Shown here: positions 15,579-24,637 of the stretch, piece by piece | Layout: every line of letters begins with the position of its first letter | Position numbering within the stretch: position 1 is the first letter of the stretch | NCBI GenBank assembly: GCA_023241745.1 | Contig: JALQCY010000001.1 | Coordinates: forward strand, 770,064 to 834,063 | Direction: 5' to 3' | Source: Isoptericola peretonis | GTDB taxonomy: Bacteria; Actinomycetota; Actinomycetes; Actinomycetales; Cellulomonadaceae | DNA length: 64,000 nucleotides | Notes under the pieces: model-generated | Told to the model about the DNA's origin: nothing | What the model saw: only the letters and a program-made list of their open reading frames with translations | Database searches by the model: none | Made by a program: the position numbers and the translations under genes

Positions 15579-16754
15579 TCAGCCGCCGGCGGCGACGACG
15601 CCCTGCTGCCAGGCGGACAGGTCGGCGACCTTGTCGGCGAGCACGCCGGCCGCGTCTCGGTCGGCGACGAGCGCCCCGGCGAGCCGCTCGGTGACGCGCA
15701 GGTGCCGCAGGGCGGCGGTCCGGTCACCGGCGTCGGCGGCCGCCTCGGCGGCGTCGAGTCGTGCCGTCAGCTGCGACACGGCGACGGCGTCGCGCGCCGT
15801 GTCGGTGGGCAGCGCCGAGACGAGGCCGTCCACCTCGCCGAACGTCACGCAGTCCCCGCCGCCGCTGACCCGGCCGGCGGTCCACTCGATGCCGCGCAGC
15901 ACCATCGTGAGGAAGGTGTCGTCGGTCCAGGCCTCGTCGACGTGGCCCGCGCCCTGGTGCCAGGAGCGGCCGCCCTCGAAGTTCTGGCACCACGCGATCG
16001 GGTGGTCGTCGCCCATCGAGCCGCCGGAGTAGGTGGACTCGTCGAGGGTCTGCAGCACCTGCACGTCGCCGCGCGGGTTGAGCGTGTAGTTGTACCACTC
16101 GTCCCAGCGCTCCCACTCCAGCGGCACCCCGGCCATCGACGGGTGGGCGGCGTTCTCCACGCGCATGGTGGCCGTCTGCTGCTGGGGGTGGTTCCGGAAC
16201 CGGGCGCCCCCGCCCATGAGCTGGGTGAACCAGCTCGAGGTGTGCATCGTGTCGGTGGCGGCGTGGATGCCGACGACGCCGCCCCCGTCGTGCACGTAGC
16301 CCTGCAGCGCGGCGAGCTCGCCGTCGTCGAGCAGGCGGGGCTGGGCGGGGTCGAGGCTGTTCGTGTTGTCCACCGGCGAGACGAAGACGATCGACGCGTA
16401 CTGCGCCAGGTCCTCGGGGCTGGTGAACGGCGTCGCGTCCATCGTCAGGTCGGGCTGGCCGGGCGAGCCGGGCCCCCACCAGCCGCCCGAGTCGTTGGGC
16501 GGGTCCCACACGTCGACCGTGAACTCGTGCTCCGCGCCCAGGTCGATGAGGGCGTGCGTGGTGTCGTCGATGTGGGAGTGGCGGAAGCCGAGGGTCTTGC
16601 CCACGACGAGGATCTTGTCGTCGTCGTCCGCGGTGGCGGCCGGCGCCCCGGCGACCAGGCCGACCCCCAGGGCGGCGCTCGTGGCGACGACGGCGGCGCG
16701 ACGCGCGAACGGTGCCTTCGGGTGGGTGAGAGATGCCTTCGAACGAGTGCTCAT
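15579..16754 (-). CDS. Secreted ThuA-domain protein
   Basis: A 391-residue exported protein with a signal peptide in the first 42 residues (FARRAAVVATSAALG, then cleavage after APAATA). A ThuA-like (class I glutamine amidotransferase-like fold) domain spans about 46-290, with GFRHSHIDD near 55, an HDGGGVVGIHAATDTMH segment in the middle and GGRSWHQGAGH near the end. The C-terminal 100 residues are helical. The function of ThuA domains is not well settled; they are linked to trehalose or polysaccharide use. The start ATG 16754 was chosen because it has AAAGGAG upstream and a canonical signal peptide; a frame 23 residues longer lacks both. Confidence 0.85.
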   Translation of the reverse strand: MSTRSKASLTHPKAPFARRAAVVATSAALGVGLVAGAPAATADDDDKILVVGKTLGFRHSHIDDTTHALIDLGAEHEFTVDVWDPPNDSGGWWGPGSPGQPDLTMDATPFTSPEDLAQYASIVFVSPVDNTNSLDPAQPRLLDDGELAALQGYVHDGGGVVGIHAATDTMHTSSWFTQLMGGGARFRNHPQQQTATMRVENAAHPSMAGVPLEWERWDEWYNYTLNPRGDVQVLQTLDESTYSGGSMGDDHPIAWCQNFEGGRSWHQGAGHVDEAWTDDTFLTMVLRGIEWTAGRVSGGGDCVTFGEVDGLVSALPTDTARDAVAVSQLTARLDAAEAAADAGDRTAALRHLRVTERLAGALVADRDAAGVLADKVADLSAWQQGVVAAGG

Positions 16755-16882
16755 GACGCTCCTTTGCGCATGCAGCTGATGTGGCTCGCCCAACGTAGCG
16801 CGTGGAACGTCGATCGTCGACAAAAGTTGCCCGACGAGTGATCAATAGTCGGAGATACGACGCCAGAAGCCGCCGCGCTCGG

Positions 16883-16940
16883 TGTGAGCGCGATCTCGGG
16901 GACCATCCGTCGACGGACGGTCCCCAAGATCGCGCTCACA
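16883..16940 (-). terminator. 58-bp palindrome after lacZ (palindrome family 1, copy A)
   Basis: A 29-bp stem with two imperfect pairs, centred at 16911/16912, three bases after the lacZ stop. Both imperfect positions become G-U pairs in minus-strand RNA (C16897 with A16926, A16905 with C16918) and mismatches in plus-strand RNA, so it is tuned to the lacZ transcript. Its outer half, TGTGAGCGCGATCTCGGGGA, is nearly identical to the palindrome at 23409-23472. Confidence 0.8.
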
Positions 16941-16943
16941 GCG

Positions 16944-19900
16944 TCAGAGGGTGCGCCAGCGCAGCTCGAGCGTGCGGGCCTGGGGGCGCAGCATGGCCGT
17001 CGGCCACACGTCCGGTCCGCACGCACGCGAGCCCAGCCCGTGCTGGGCGGCGTCCACGTACAGGTGGTGGCGGGTCGGCGTGGGCAGCTCGTGCGGGTGG
17101 GCCGCCGCCGCGAGCTCGTGCGCGGAGTGCCGGGCGAGCGTGAACCCGGGCAGGCGCCCGCGTGCGTCCCGCGCGGCGGTCAGCCGCACCCACGGCCGCC
17201 CGCCGCGTTCCAGCACCAGCTCGCGCACCTCGGACCGGTGCCCGGACTCCTGCGGCCGCGCGTACGGCACGGACAGGTCGTCGAGGCCCGCGCGATGGCG
17301 GCCCACGACGACCGAGGAGCGCACGTCCGGGTACGAGTCGTGCGGGCCCAGGCCGAACCACGCGGCCCCCTCCACGTCGGTCGGCAGCGCGAGGTGCACG
17401 CCGAGCCGCGGCCACACGTCGTCCCAGCGGTCGTCGGGCGTCATGACCATCCGCAGCACGGCCTCGACGACGCCGTCCGTGGCCCGCTCGGCGGTCCACG
17501 TCTCCTCCACCGTGATCGCCGCCCGGCTCTGGGCCGCGGACACGCGCCGCAGCACCCGCAGCCGGTCCGCCGACTGCTCGACGGCCACGGTGCGGTGCGT
17601 GAGCCGGTCCAGCCCCTGGCGCCGCCAGCGGTCCGCGACCGGCGGGGCGGGCCGGCCGCGCCACGGCAGCAGCGTCGGGTCGGTGGCGTCGTAGCTGCCC
17701 ATCGCCGCGCCCTCGTCGTTGTCCGTGGGCGCCCGCCACAGCTCGACGCGCGGCGCGGCGACGTCCGCCCCGGCGAGCGTCACGAGCTCCGCCCCCCGGA
17801 ACGCGACGGGCGCGTCCGCGAGGGCCACGGCCGGACGGCGCGGCGCCCGGCGCGCGGCCGGCGCAGGCAGCGCCCACTGGTCGCGGGCGACGACGTGCCC
17901 GGCGTCGGCCCACGCCGTGGCCGCGCGCAGCACGACCTCGACGGTGAGGAAGGCCTCGGCCCCGGGCGCCGGCACCGGCAGCGAGGCGGCGTCCAGCAGC
18001 CCGACCACGGCCCGCTCCCCCGCCGCGACGGCGTGCCCGTCCGCGCCCTCGACCGGGGCCTTGCCCTCGGCGACGACGTCGCCGTCGTGCTCCACGCGCC
18101 AGCGCAGCTCCAGGTCGGCGGTGTCGGCCGTGTGCCGGCGGTTCCAGACCTCGACGGTGCCCGCGTCGGCCCCCGGGGACGGTGCGGGCCGCACCACGAC
18201 CGGCCGCTCGACGTGCCAGTACTCCGTCAGCCCGGGGCTGGGGGTGTCGTCGGACAGCACCATGCCGTCCATGACGAAGTTGCCGTCGTGCACCACCTCG
18301 CCGAAGTCGCCGCCGTACGCGAAGAACTCGGTGCCGTCGGCCGTGGTCGTGCGCAGGCCGTGGTCGCGCCACTCCCAGACGAAGCCGCCGTGCAGCCGCG
18401 GGTGGGTGTCGACCAGCTCGCGGTACTGGTCGAGCGCGCCCGGGCCGTTGCCCATGGCGTGCGCGTACTCGCACAGCAGGAACGGCTTGGACCGCTGCCG
18501 GGCCGAGTCGGCGACGCTGCAGCCGAGCAGCGGCGACAGGTCGTCCCCCGTGTCGATGGAGGCCCCGATGGACGCCGTCTCCGGCACGGTGGAGTACATC
18601 CGCGAGTAGACGTCGGTGTACTCACCGGCGTAGTCGCCCTCGTAGTGCACCGGCCGCGACGGGTCGCGGTGGTGCACCCACTCCGCCATCGCGGCGAGGT
18701 TGCTGCCGGTACCCGACTCGTTGCCGAGCGACCAGAGCACGATGCTCGGGTGGTTCTTGTCGCGCTCCACGGTGCGACGGACGCGGTCGAGGTAGGCGTC
18801 GCGCCAGGCCGGGTCGTCGCTGGGGTTGCCCACCCAGCCGCCGGCCTCGAAGCCGTGCGTCTCCAGGTCGGTCTCGAGGATCACCCACAGGCCCAGCTCG
18901 TCGGCGAGGTCGAGCAGCCTCGGGTGCGGCGGGTAGTGGCTGGTGCGGATGGCGTTGACGTTGTGCCGCTTCATCTGCGCCAGGTCCGCCCGGGCGTGCT
19001 CCTCGTCGAAGACGCGCCCCCGGTCGGGGTGCGTCTCGTGCCGGTTCATCCCGGAGAACACGATCCGCCGCCCGTTGACGAGCAGCCGGTCGCCCACGAT
19101 CTCGACCCGCCGGAACCCGACGCGCAGCGACACGGTCTCGCCCGACGGCTCTCCCGACGAGGACACGGTCGCGTCGTACAGCCGCGGCACCTCGGCCGAC
19201 CACGGCTCCACCGTGCCCACCGCGACGGGCGCGACGTCCTCGGGCCTCTGCCACGCCACGTCGACCCCGAGCTCCGGCACCCGCAGCCGCACCGGGTACG
19301 CGGCGGCGTCGGCCCGCACCTCCGGCACGAGGGTGCCCTGCCCCGTGGCGGGGTCGAGGTCGGCGTCCAGCCACACGTCGTCCAGCGCGCCGGCGGGGCG
19401 GTGCAGCAGGGTGACGTCGCGGAAGATGCCCGGCAGCCACCACTGGTCCTGGTCCTCCAGGTAGCTCGCGGCCGACCACTGCACCACCCGCACGGCCACG
19501 GTGTTGGCGCCGGGCCGCACGGCGTCGGTGACGTCGTACTCGTGCGCCAGCCGGCTGCCCGACGCCGACCCCACCTCGACCCCGTTCACCCACACCGTGA
19601 AGAACGACTCCACGCCGTCGAACCGCAGCAGCACGCGCCCGCCGTCCGTCCACGAGGCCGGCACGTCGACCTCCCGGCGGTAGTCGCCGGTCGGGTTCTC
19701 GTCCGGCACGTGCGGCGGGTCCACCGGGAAGGGGAACTGCACGTTCGTGTAGATCGGGCGCCCGCGCGCGCCGTCGCCGGTGAGCACCCAGTGCGCGGGC
19801 ACGGGGATCTCGCCCCACCCCGCCTCGGGGGACGCCGCGTACCCGGGCCGCGCGAAGTCGCCCGTGCCCTCGCCGTCCGGCAGGATCCCGTCCGATCCCG

Positions 19901-20063
19901 GGGCGCCGGGCACCCCGGCCAGGAGGCGGAAGTCCCACGGCCCGTCGAGACAGAGGCGAGGGGCGTCGCTGGCGAGGGCCGACCGGGCCGGTTCCACCCT
20001 CCCGGACCAGGGCGCGGTGGACTCGTGCGGCAGCGGGGAGAACAGGGTCATGCCGGTCGTCAT
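16944..20063 (-). CDS. lacZ: GH2 beta-galactosidase
   Basis: A 1,039-residue LacZ-type enzyme hydrolysing beta-D-galactosides. Domain order matches E. coli LacZ: a sugar-binding domain (WDFRLLAG near 45, PTGDYRREVDVP), an Ig-like domain, a TIM barrel, another Ig-like domain and a C-terminal beta-galactosidase small-chain domain (WRAPTDND, then FGLGPHDSYPDV). Acid/base Glu near 450 lies in WSLGNESGTGSN and the nucleophile Glu near 531 in LLCEYAHAMGNGPG. No signal peptide, so it acts on imported di- or oligosaccharides. ATG 20063 overlaps the upstream permease stop by 4 bp, making it the last gene of a transporter operon. Confidence 0.95.
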   Translation of the reverse strand: MTTGMTLFSPLPHESTAPWSGRVEPARSALASDAPRLCLDGPWDFRLLAGVPGAPGSDGILPDGEGTGDFARPGYAASPEAGWGEIPVPAHWVLTGDGARGRPIYTNVQFPFPVDPPHVPDENPTGDYRREVDVPASWTDGGRVLLRFDGVESFFTVWVNGVEVGSASGSRLAHEYDVTDAVRPGANTVAVRVVQWSAASYLEDQDQWWLPGIFRDVTLLHRPAGALDDVWLDADLDPATGQGTLVPEVRADAAAYPVRLRVPELGVDVAWQRPEDVAPVAVGTVEPWSAEVPRLYDATVSSSGEPSGETVSLRVGFRRVEIVGDRLLVNGRRIVFSGMNRHETHPDRGRVFDEEHARADLAQMKRHNVNAIRTSHYPPHPRLLDLADELGLWVILETDLETHGFEAGGWVGNPSDDPAWRDAYLDRVRRTVERDKNHPSIVLWSLGNESGTGSNLAAMAEWVHHRDPSRPVHYEGDYAGEYTDVYSRMYSTVPETASIGASIDTGDDLSPLLGCSVADSARQRSKPFLLCEYAHAMGNGPGALDQYRELVDTHPRLHGGFVWEWRDHGLRTTTADGTEFFAYGGDFGEVVHDGNFVMDGMVLSDDTPSPGLTEYWHVERPVVVRPAPSPGADAGTVEVWNRRHTADTADLELRWRVEHDGDVVAEGKAPVEGADGHAVAAGERAVVGLLDAASLPVPAPGAEAFLTVEVVLRAATAWADAGHVVARDQWALPAPAARRAPRRPAVALADAPVAFRGAELVTLAGADVAAPRVELWRAPTDNDEGAAMGSYDATDPTLLPWRGRPAPPVADRWRRQGLDRLTHRTVAVEQSADRLRVLRRVSAAQSRAAITVEETWTAERATDGVVEAVLRMVMTPDDRWDDVWPRLGVHLALPTDVEGAAWFGLGPHDSYPDVRSSVVVGRHRAGLDDLSVPYARPQESGHRSEVRELVLERGGRPWVRLTAARDARGRLPGFTLARHSAHELAAAAHPHELPTPTRHHLYVDAAQHGLGSRACGPDVWPTAMLRPQARTLELRWRTL

Positions 20064-20989
20064 GCTTTGACAGCGCCTTCCGTCAGTCCGCCGCGCCAGA
20101 ACCGCTGCAGGGCGATCATGGCGACGGCCAGGGGGATCACCGAGAGCAGCACGCCCCCGGTGGTGAGCTCGTAGAACTCGGGCAGCCGGTCCGTCTGGCT
20201 GCGCCAGTTGTTGAGCCCGAGGGTGATCGGGTACAGCTCCTGGTCGCTCAGCATCACGAGCGGCAGGAAGTAGTTGTTCCAGATGCCCACGAGCTGGAAC
20301 AGGAACACCGTGACGAGCGCGGGCGTCATGATCCGCAGGCCGATGGTGTGGAAGATCCGCAGCTCTCCCGCGCCGTCGATGCGAGCCGCCTCCACGAGCG
20401 AGGAGTCCACGGTGGCGTCGGCGTAGATGCGGCACAGGAAGAAGCCGAACGGCGACACGAGCGACGGGATCAGCACGCTCCAGTAGGTGTTCGCCAGGCC
20501 GAGCTGGCTGAACAGCAGGAACAGGGGCAGCGCCGTGGCGGTGCCGGGCACGAGGACGCCGCCGAGCACCAGCCCGAAGATGAGGTTGCGGCCGCGGAAC
20601 CGGTACTTGGCCAGCGCGTAGCCCCCGGCCGCCGCCAGGTACGTGGCGATCAGCCCGCCCACCCCCGCGTAGAGGACGGAGTTGGCGAACCAGCGCACGA
20701 AGACGCCGCCGTCGTAGGTCAGGACGGCGGACAGGTTGTCGAACAGCGCGAACGAGGTGCCGAACCAGAAGCCGTTCGTCGCGAACAGGTCGTCCGTCGT
20801 CTTGGTCGCGGCGACCACGACCCAGTAGACGGGCACCAGGAAGTAGATCGCGACGACGGCGAGGACGGCGGTGACGAGGATCGTCGTGGCGGGACGGCGA
20901 CCCCGGCGTCCCGTGGTGCCGGACCTGCTGCCGGGCTCGGGGCCCGCGGCGGCGCCGGCGGGCGCGGTGGAGACGGTGGCGGCGGTCAT
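20060..20989 (-). CDS. Sugar ABC transporter permease, MalG type
   Basis: A 309-residue inner-membrane permease of the carbohydrate CUT1 family with about six membrane segments. After a basic N-terminal tail come LVTAVLAVVAIYFLVPVYWV (first segment), the long PLFLLFSQLGL region and the cytoplasmic EAA loop EAARIDGAGELRIF, which docks the ATPase. Its ATG at 20989 overlaps the MalF-type permease stop, and its own stop overlaps the lacZ start. No ATPase gene is nearby; a shared MsiK-type ATPase encoded elsewhere is the usual actinobacterial arrangement (inference). Confidence 0.93.
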   Translation of the reverse strand: MTAATVSTAPAGAAAGPEPGSRSGTTGRRGRRPATTILVTAVLAVVAIYFLVPVYWVVVAATKTTDDLFATNGFWFGTSFALFDNLSAVLTYDGGVFVRWFANSVLYAGVGGLIATYLAAAGGYALAKYRFRGRNLIFGLVLGGVLVPGTATALPLFLLFSQLGLANTYWSVLIPSLVSPFGFFLCRIYADATVDSSLVEAARIDGAGELRIFHTIGLRIMTPALVTVFLFQLVGIWNNYFLPLVMLSDQELYPITLGLNNWRSQTDRLPEFYELTTGGVLLSVIPLAVAMIALQRFWRGGLTEGAVKA

Positions 20990-21945
20990 CGCGAGCTCCT
21001 GTTCGTGAGCCGGAGGAAGAGGAACGACAGCGCGAACGCGACGAGCGCGATGAGGACCGACTGGGCGGCCGCGACGTTGTAGTCGTTGTACGCGAACGCC
21101 GTCGTGTAGGCCGAGAGGTTCGGCGTGAACTGGGAGTCGATGGCCGGCGAGACCGTCTGCAGCAGCTGCGGCTCCGCGAAGAGCTGCAGCGTGCCGATGA
21201 TGGAGAAGACGGTGGTGAGCACCAGCGCGGGCCGGATCAGCGGCAGCTGGATGCTCCACGCCGTGCGCCACGGTCCGGCCCCGTCGACGCGTGCCGCCTC
21301 GTACATCTCCGGCGGGATCGCCTTGAGCTGCGCCACGATGATGAGCATGTTGTAGCCCGCGTACGTCCAGGTGACGATGTTCGCGATCGACCACAGCACC
21401 GTGCCGGCGCCGAGGAAGTCGGGCGTGAACCCGAACAGGGCCTCGGACAGGTCGATGATCGGGCTCAGGCCCGGCACGTACAGGAACGACCACAGGATCG
21501 TCGCGATGACGCCCGGGATGCCGTACGGCATGAAGTAGGTGGCGCGGAAGAACCCGGGCCACCGGGCCGACGCCGACTCGAGCAGCAGCGCCAGCACCGT
21601 GGCGGCCACGATCATCACCGGGACCTGCACGACGCCGAACAGCAGCATGCGCCAGATCGACGCGATGAAGTTCCCGTCCTCCAGCGCGATCCGGTAGTTC
21701 TCGAACCAGGCGAAGCTCGTCGTCACGCCCTGCTCGCCGAACAGACCGGCGCGGGTCACGGTGGTGAAGCTCTGCCCGATCGCGACGACGATCGGCAGCA
21801 CGAAAGTCAGCAGGAACAGCACGAGGAACGGACCCACGAGGATCCAGGGCGCCCGCCCGACGGCGGTGCTGCGCTTCTTGGGAGGCGGTGCCGCGGGGCG
21901 CGTGCCCGGGGTCCCGCTGGTCGGCGTGGTGGTCTGCGTTGTCAT
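20986..21945 (-). CDS. Sugar ABC transporter permease, MalF type
   Basis: A 319-residue CUT1 permease with six predicted membrane segments, beginning with WILVGPFLVLFLLTFVLPIV and containing the EAA motif EAARVDGAGPWRTAW. It forms the translocation pore with the MalG-type partner. ATG at 21945 overlaps the binding-protein stop by 4 bp, and its stop overlaps the next start by 4 bp, so the four-gene block from binding protein to lacZ is translationally coupled throughout. The context predicts import of galactosides. Confidence 0.93.
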   Translation of the reverse strand: MTTQTTTPTSGTPGTRPAAPPPKKRSTAVGRAPWILVGPFLVLFLLTFVLPIVVAIGQSFTTVTRAGLFGEQGVTTSFAWFENYRIALEDGNFIASIWRMLLFGVVQVPVMIVAATVLALLLESASARWPGFFRATYFMPYGIPGVIATILWSFLYVPGLSPIIDLSEALFGFTPDFLGAGTVLWSIANIVTWTYAGYNMLIIVAQLKAIPPEMYEAARVDGAGPWRTAWSIQLPLIRPALVLTTVFSIIGTLQLFAEPQLLQTVSPAIDSQFTPNLSAYTTAFAYNDYNVAAAQSVLIALVAFALSFLFLRLTNRSSR

Positions 21946-23273
21946 CGCTCCGCCTTCCGGATCGTCAGGCCCTTCTGACGGAACACCTCGATCGTCCGTG
22001 CCTCCGCGGCGACGACGGCGTCGACGAGGGTGCCGCCCGTCGCCTTGCGCCGGAACCCGTCGCCGAGGATGTTGAACGTCTGCTGGGTGATCGGCCACCA
22101 CTGCCAGTCGGGGTTCTGCTGCTGCGTCGCGGGCTGGAACACCTCGGTGTTGTACCGCTGGCCGCCGAAGAACTCGCTCGGCTCCTCGCGGGACGCCCCG
22201 ATGTAGTCGCGCGCGGGCGACCAGCCGATGCCGGAGTACTTGATCATCGCGTCGATGCCCTCGGGGTCGGTGTTCAGCCAGACGGCGAACTCCATCGCCT
22301 CCTTCGGGTGCTTGCTGTTCGCGAGCACCGCCGAGGTCGAGCCGCCGATGAACGACGACCCGAAGCCGTGGTCCCAGCGCGGGGCGGGCGCGACCCGCCA
22401 CTTGCCCTCTGCCCCGCTGACGCCCGCCAGGAGCGCGTCGCCCCAGCTGGCGCTCACGAGGGAGGCGATCTGGTCGTCCGCGGCGGCGGCGAACCAGCCC
22501 GGGCTGTACGGGTTGGCGGACGTCGTCACCAGGTCGTCGTCGATCGCCTGGTCGAAGAACCGCGCCACGTCGAGCGTGACGTCGCTCGCCATGTCGATGA
22601 CCCAGCCGTCCTCGGCGCTGCGCAGCCAGGCCGCGCCCGCCTGCATCGCGTGCGCCGTGAACACCGACGTGTCGTCGAGCGGGAAGGAGTCGATGTACAT
22701 CCCCGCCTCGCGGAACGCGGGCGCCACCTCGGCCCACTGCGCCCACGTGGCGGGGACGTCGGCGCCCACCTGCTCGTACAGGTCGGGCCGGTAGTACATG
22801 CCGACCGGCCCGGAGTCCTGCGGGATGCCGTAGACGCCGCCGGCGAAGCTCACCTGGTTCCAGAGGGTCTCGTCGAACTTGCCCGCATGCTCCGAGACGC
22901 CGTACCGCTCCAGGTCGACCAGCCCGTTCACCAGCATGAACTCCGGCACGGTGCGCATCTCCACCTGCGCGAGGTCGGGCCCGCCGCCGGCCGCGAGCGC
23001 CGAGTACATCTTCTGGTAGCCGCCGGAGTTGCCGCCCGGGATCCAGGCGACCTCCACCTGGATCTCCGGGTGCTGGGCGTTCCAGACGTCCGCGACCTTC
23101 TGCAGGTCCTTGAGCCACGCCCAGTACGTGAGCGTGACCTTCTCCCCCGCCGCCGGCACCACCGGCTGGGCGTTGACCGACGTCGTGCCCGGCGTCGCGC
23201 AGCCGGCGAGCACCGCCGCCGCGCTCCCCGTGAGCCCCCAGCCGAGGAGCTCCCGTCTCGTGACCTCTCGCAT
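21942..23273 (-). CDS. Sugar-binding lipoprotein of the lacZ-linked ABC transporter
   Basis: A 443-residue extracellular solute-binding protein (family 1). The N-terminus is TRRELLGWGLTGSAAAVLAGC with the lipobox cysteine at 25, the twin arginine hinting at TAT export. Aromatic residues typical of sugar sites occur (YWAWLKD, GFGSSFIGGS, NPDWQWWPI). First gene of the operon ending in lacZ, so the likely ligand is a beta-galactoside oligosaccharide. The 211 bp upstream hold no regulator gene and no clear operator; a homologous palindrome (23409-23472) separates it from the previous operon. Confidence 0.92.
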   Translation of the reverse strand: MREVTRRELLGWGLTGSAAAVLAGCATPGTTSVNAQPVVPAAGEKVTLTYWAWLKDLQKVADVWNAQHPEIQVEVAWIPGGNSGGYQKMYSALAAGGGPDLAQVEMRTVPEFMLVNGLVDLERYGVSEHAGKFDETLWNQVSFAGGVYGIPQDSGPVGMYYRPDLYEQVGADVPATWAQWAEVAPAFREAGMYIDSFPLDDTSVFTAHAMQAGAAWLRSAEDGWVIDMASDVTLDVARFFDQAIDDDLVTTSANPYSPGWFAAAADDQIASLVSASWGDALLAGVSGAEGKWRVAPAPRWDHGFGSSFIGGSTSAVLANSKHPKEAMEFAVWLNTDPEGIDAMIKYSGIGWSPARDYIGASREEPSEFFGGQRYNTEVFQPATQQQNPDWQWWPITQQTFNILGDGFRRKATGGTLVDAVVAAEARTIEVFRQKGLTIRKAER

Positions 23274-23408
23274 CCGTCCCCACTTCGTCGTGACGTCCGG
23301 CCGGGGCGCGTGCCCCGGGCTCGTCCTCGAGCGTGGTCACGTTAACAGCGACGCCGATCGTGCGGTCAAGTCCTCGCGGGGCGTGTCAGGTCACCGCGCC
23401 GCGAGAGT

Positions 23409-23472
23409 CGTTGTGAGCGCGATTTCGGGGACTATCCGATGCCGGATAGTCCCCGAAATCGCGCTCACAACG
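23409..23472 (-). terminator. Perfect 30-bp hairpin (palindrome family 1, copy B)
   Basis: Arms 23409-23438 and 23443-23472 pair without a mismatch around the loop ATGC. It begins 12 bp after the stop of the oxidoreductase gene and so should end that operon. The arm contains TGTGAGCGCGATTTCGGGGA, shared with copy A at 16883-16940 apart from one C/T change, with a further C/T change in the inner part. Confidence 0.85.
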
Positions 23473-23484
23473 CTCCGGGGCGGG

Positions 23485-24606
23485 TCACCTGACCGGCGGC
23501 CAGGGCGTCCCGGTGCCGGCCATGGAGGCGTGGAACGGGTCGCCCTCGACGATCTCGCCGGCCCGGACGGTGGCGTCCGTGAACGCCGACCTGTAGATCG
23601 CGGCCGCCAGCTCCAGCGTGGCGCGGGTGTCCGCGACCGTGACCGGCGGCGTGCGGCCCTCCGCCAGTGCCCGGTAGGTGGGCACGAGCTGCGCCAGGTG
23701 GCCGCTCGCGCCGCCGTCGCGGGTGAGCGCCACGTCCGCCGCCCACACCTCGGCCACGTCCTCGCGCCCCGCGACCGGGGTGACCGTCCAGCTCGCGTCG
23801 TCGTACCCGTAGAGGTGCTCGAGCTCGACGGTCGCCGCCTCGGTGTCGAAGCGCAGCCGCGACGTCTGGCGCGGGGAGATCGCGGAGTTCGTGATCGTCG
23901 TCATCGTGCCGCTGGCGAACCGCACCAGCGCCGTCGAGACGTCCTCCGTGTCGGTGCGGCGCGCGAGCCGGCCGGCCATCGCCCGCACCTCCGTCCACGG
24001 GCCGAGCACGGCCAGGAGCAGGTCGAACTGGTGGATGCCGTGCCCCATCGTGGTGCCGCCGCCCTCGGTGTCGAAGCGGCCCCGCCACGGCACCTCGAAG
24101 TACTCCGGCGTGCGGAACCACAGCGTGTCGCACTGGGCCACGTACGCGGGCCCCAGCGTGCCGTCGTCGAGCAGGCGGCGCAGCCGCTGGATCCCCGCGC
24201 CGAACCGGTGCTGCACGATCTGGGTGAACCGGCCGGGCAGGCCCGCGTCGATCGCCTGCCGCTCGGCGGCGGCCAGCGCGTCCGCCTCGGCCAGCGACAG
24301 CACGGCCGGCTTCTCCACCACGACGTGCGCGCCCGCCCGCAGCGCCGCCAGCGCCGCGTCCAGGTGCACCGACGGCGGCGTGCAGATGTGCACGGCGTCC
24401 ACCAGGCCGGCGTCGAGCAGCGCCTGCAGGTCCGTGCCGTGGTGCGGCACGCCGTGCTCGGCCGCGAACGCGGCCGCACGCCGGGCGTCGACGTCGACGA
24501 CGTGCGTCAGCTCGACGCCGTCGGGCCCGCCGTGCGCGGCCAGCCCGCGGATCGCGTCGGCATGGGCGCCGGCGATCGCGCCGGCGCCGAGGATGGTGAC
24601 CTTCAT
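23485..24606 (-). CDS. Gfo/Idh/MocA-family oxidoreductase
   Basis: A 373-residue NAD(P)-dependent sugar dehydrogenase-like protein. The N-terminal Rossmann motif is GAGAIAGAHADAI from residue 7, the family lysine lies in EKP at 98-100, and a substrate-side GHGIHQFD sits near 185. It is the third gene of an operon with the rhamnogalacturonan lyase and a binding protein (31 bp after the latter), so it probably oxidises, reduces or epimerises an unusual sugar product of pectin breakdown, such as an unsaturated uronide. Substrate is not deducible. The start is ATG 24606. Confidence 0.85.
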   Translation of the reverse strand: MKVTILGAGAIAGAHADAIRGLAAHGGPDGVELTHVVDVDARRAAAFAAEHGVPHHGTDLQALLDAGLVDAVHICTPPSVHLDAALAALRAGAHVVVEKPAVLSLAEADALAAAERQAIDAGLPGRFTQIVQHRFGAGIQRLRRLLDDGTLGPAYVAQCDTLWFRTPEYFEVPWRGRFDTEGGGTTMGHGIHQFDLLLAVLGPWTEVRAMAGRLARRTDTEDVSTALVRFASGTMTTITNSAISPRQTSRLRFDTEAATVELEHLYGYDDASWTVTPVAGREDVAEVWAADVALTRDGGASGHLAQLVPTYRALAEGRTPPVTVADTRATLELAAAIYRSAFTDATVRAGEIVEGDPFHASMAGTGTPWPPVR

Positions 24607-24637
24607 GTCTGCCTTTCTGCCGAGGTGGATCGTGCGG

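Noticed and set aside
16755..16823. Longer N-terminus for the ThuA-domain protein
   Set aside because: It would bury the signal peptide behind 23 residues, and the downstream ATG has a strong ribosome site.
23340..23360. LacI operator around GTTAAC upstream of the lac operon binding protein
   Set aside because: The match lacks the symmetric central CG palindrome and is too short to separate from chance.
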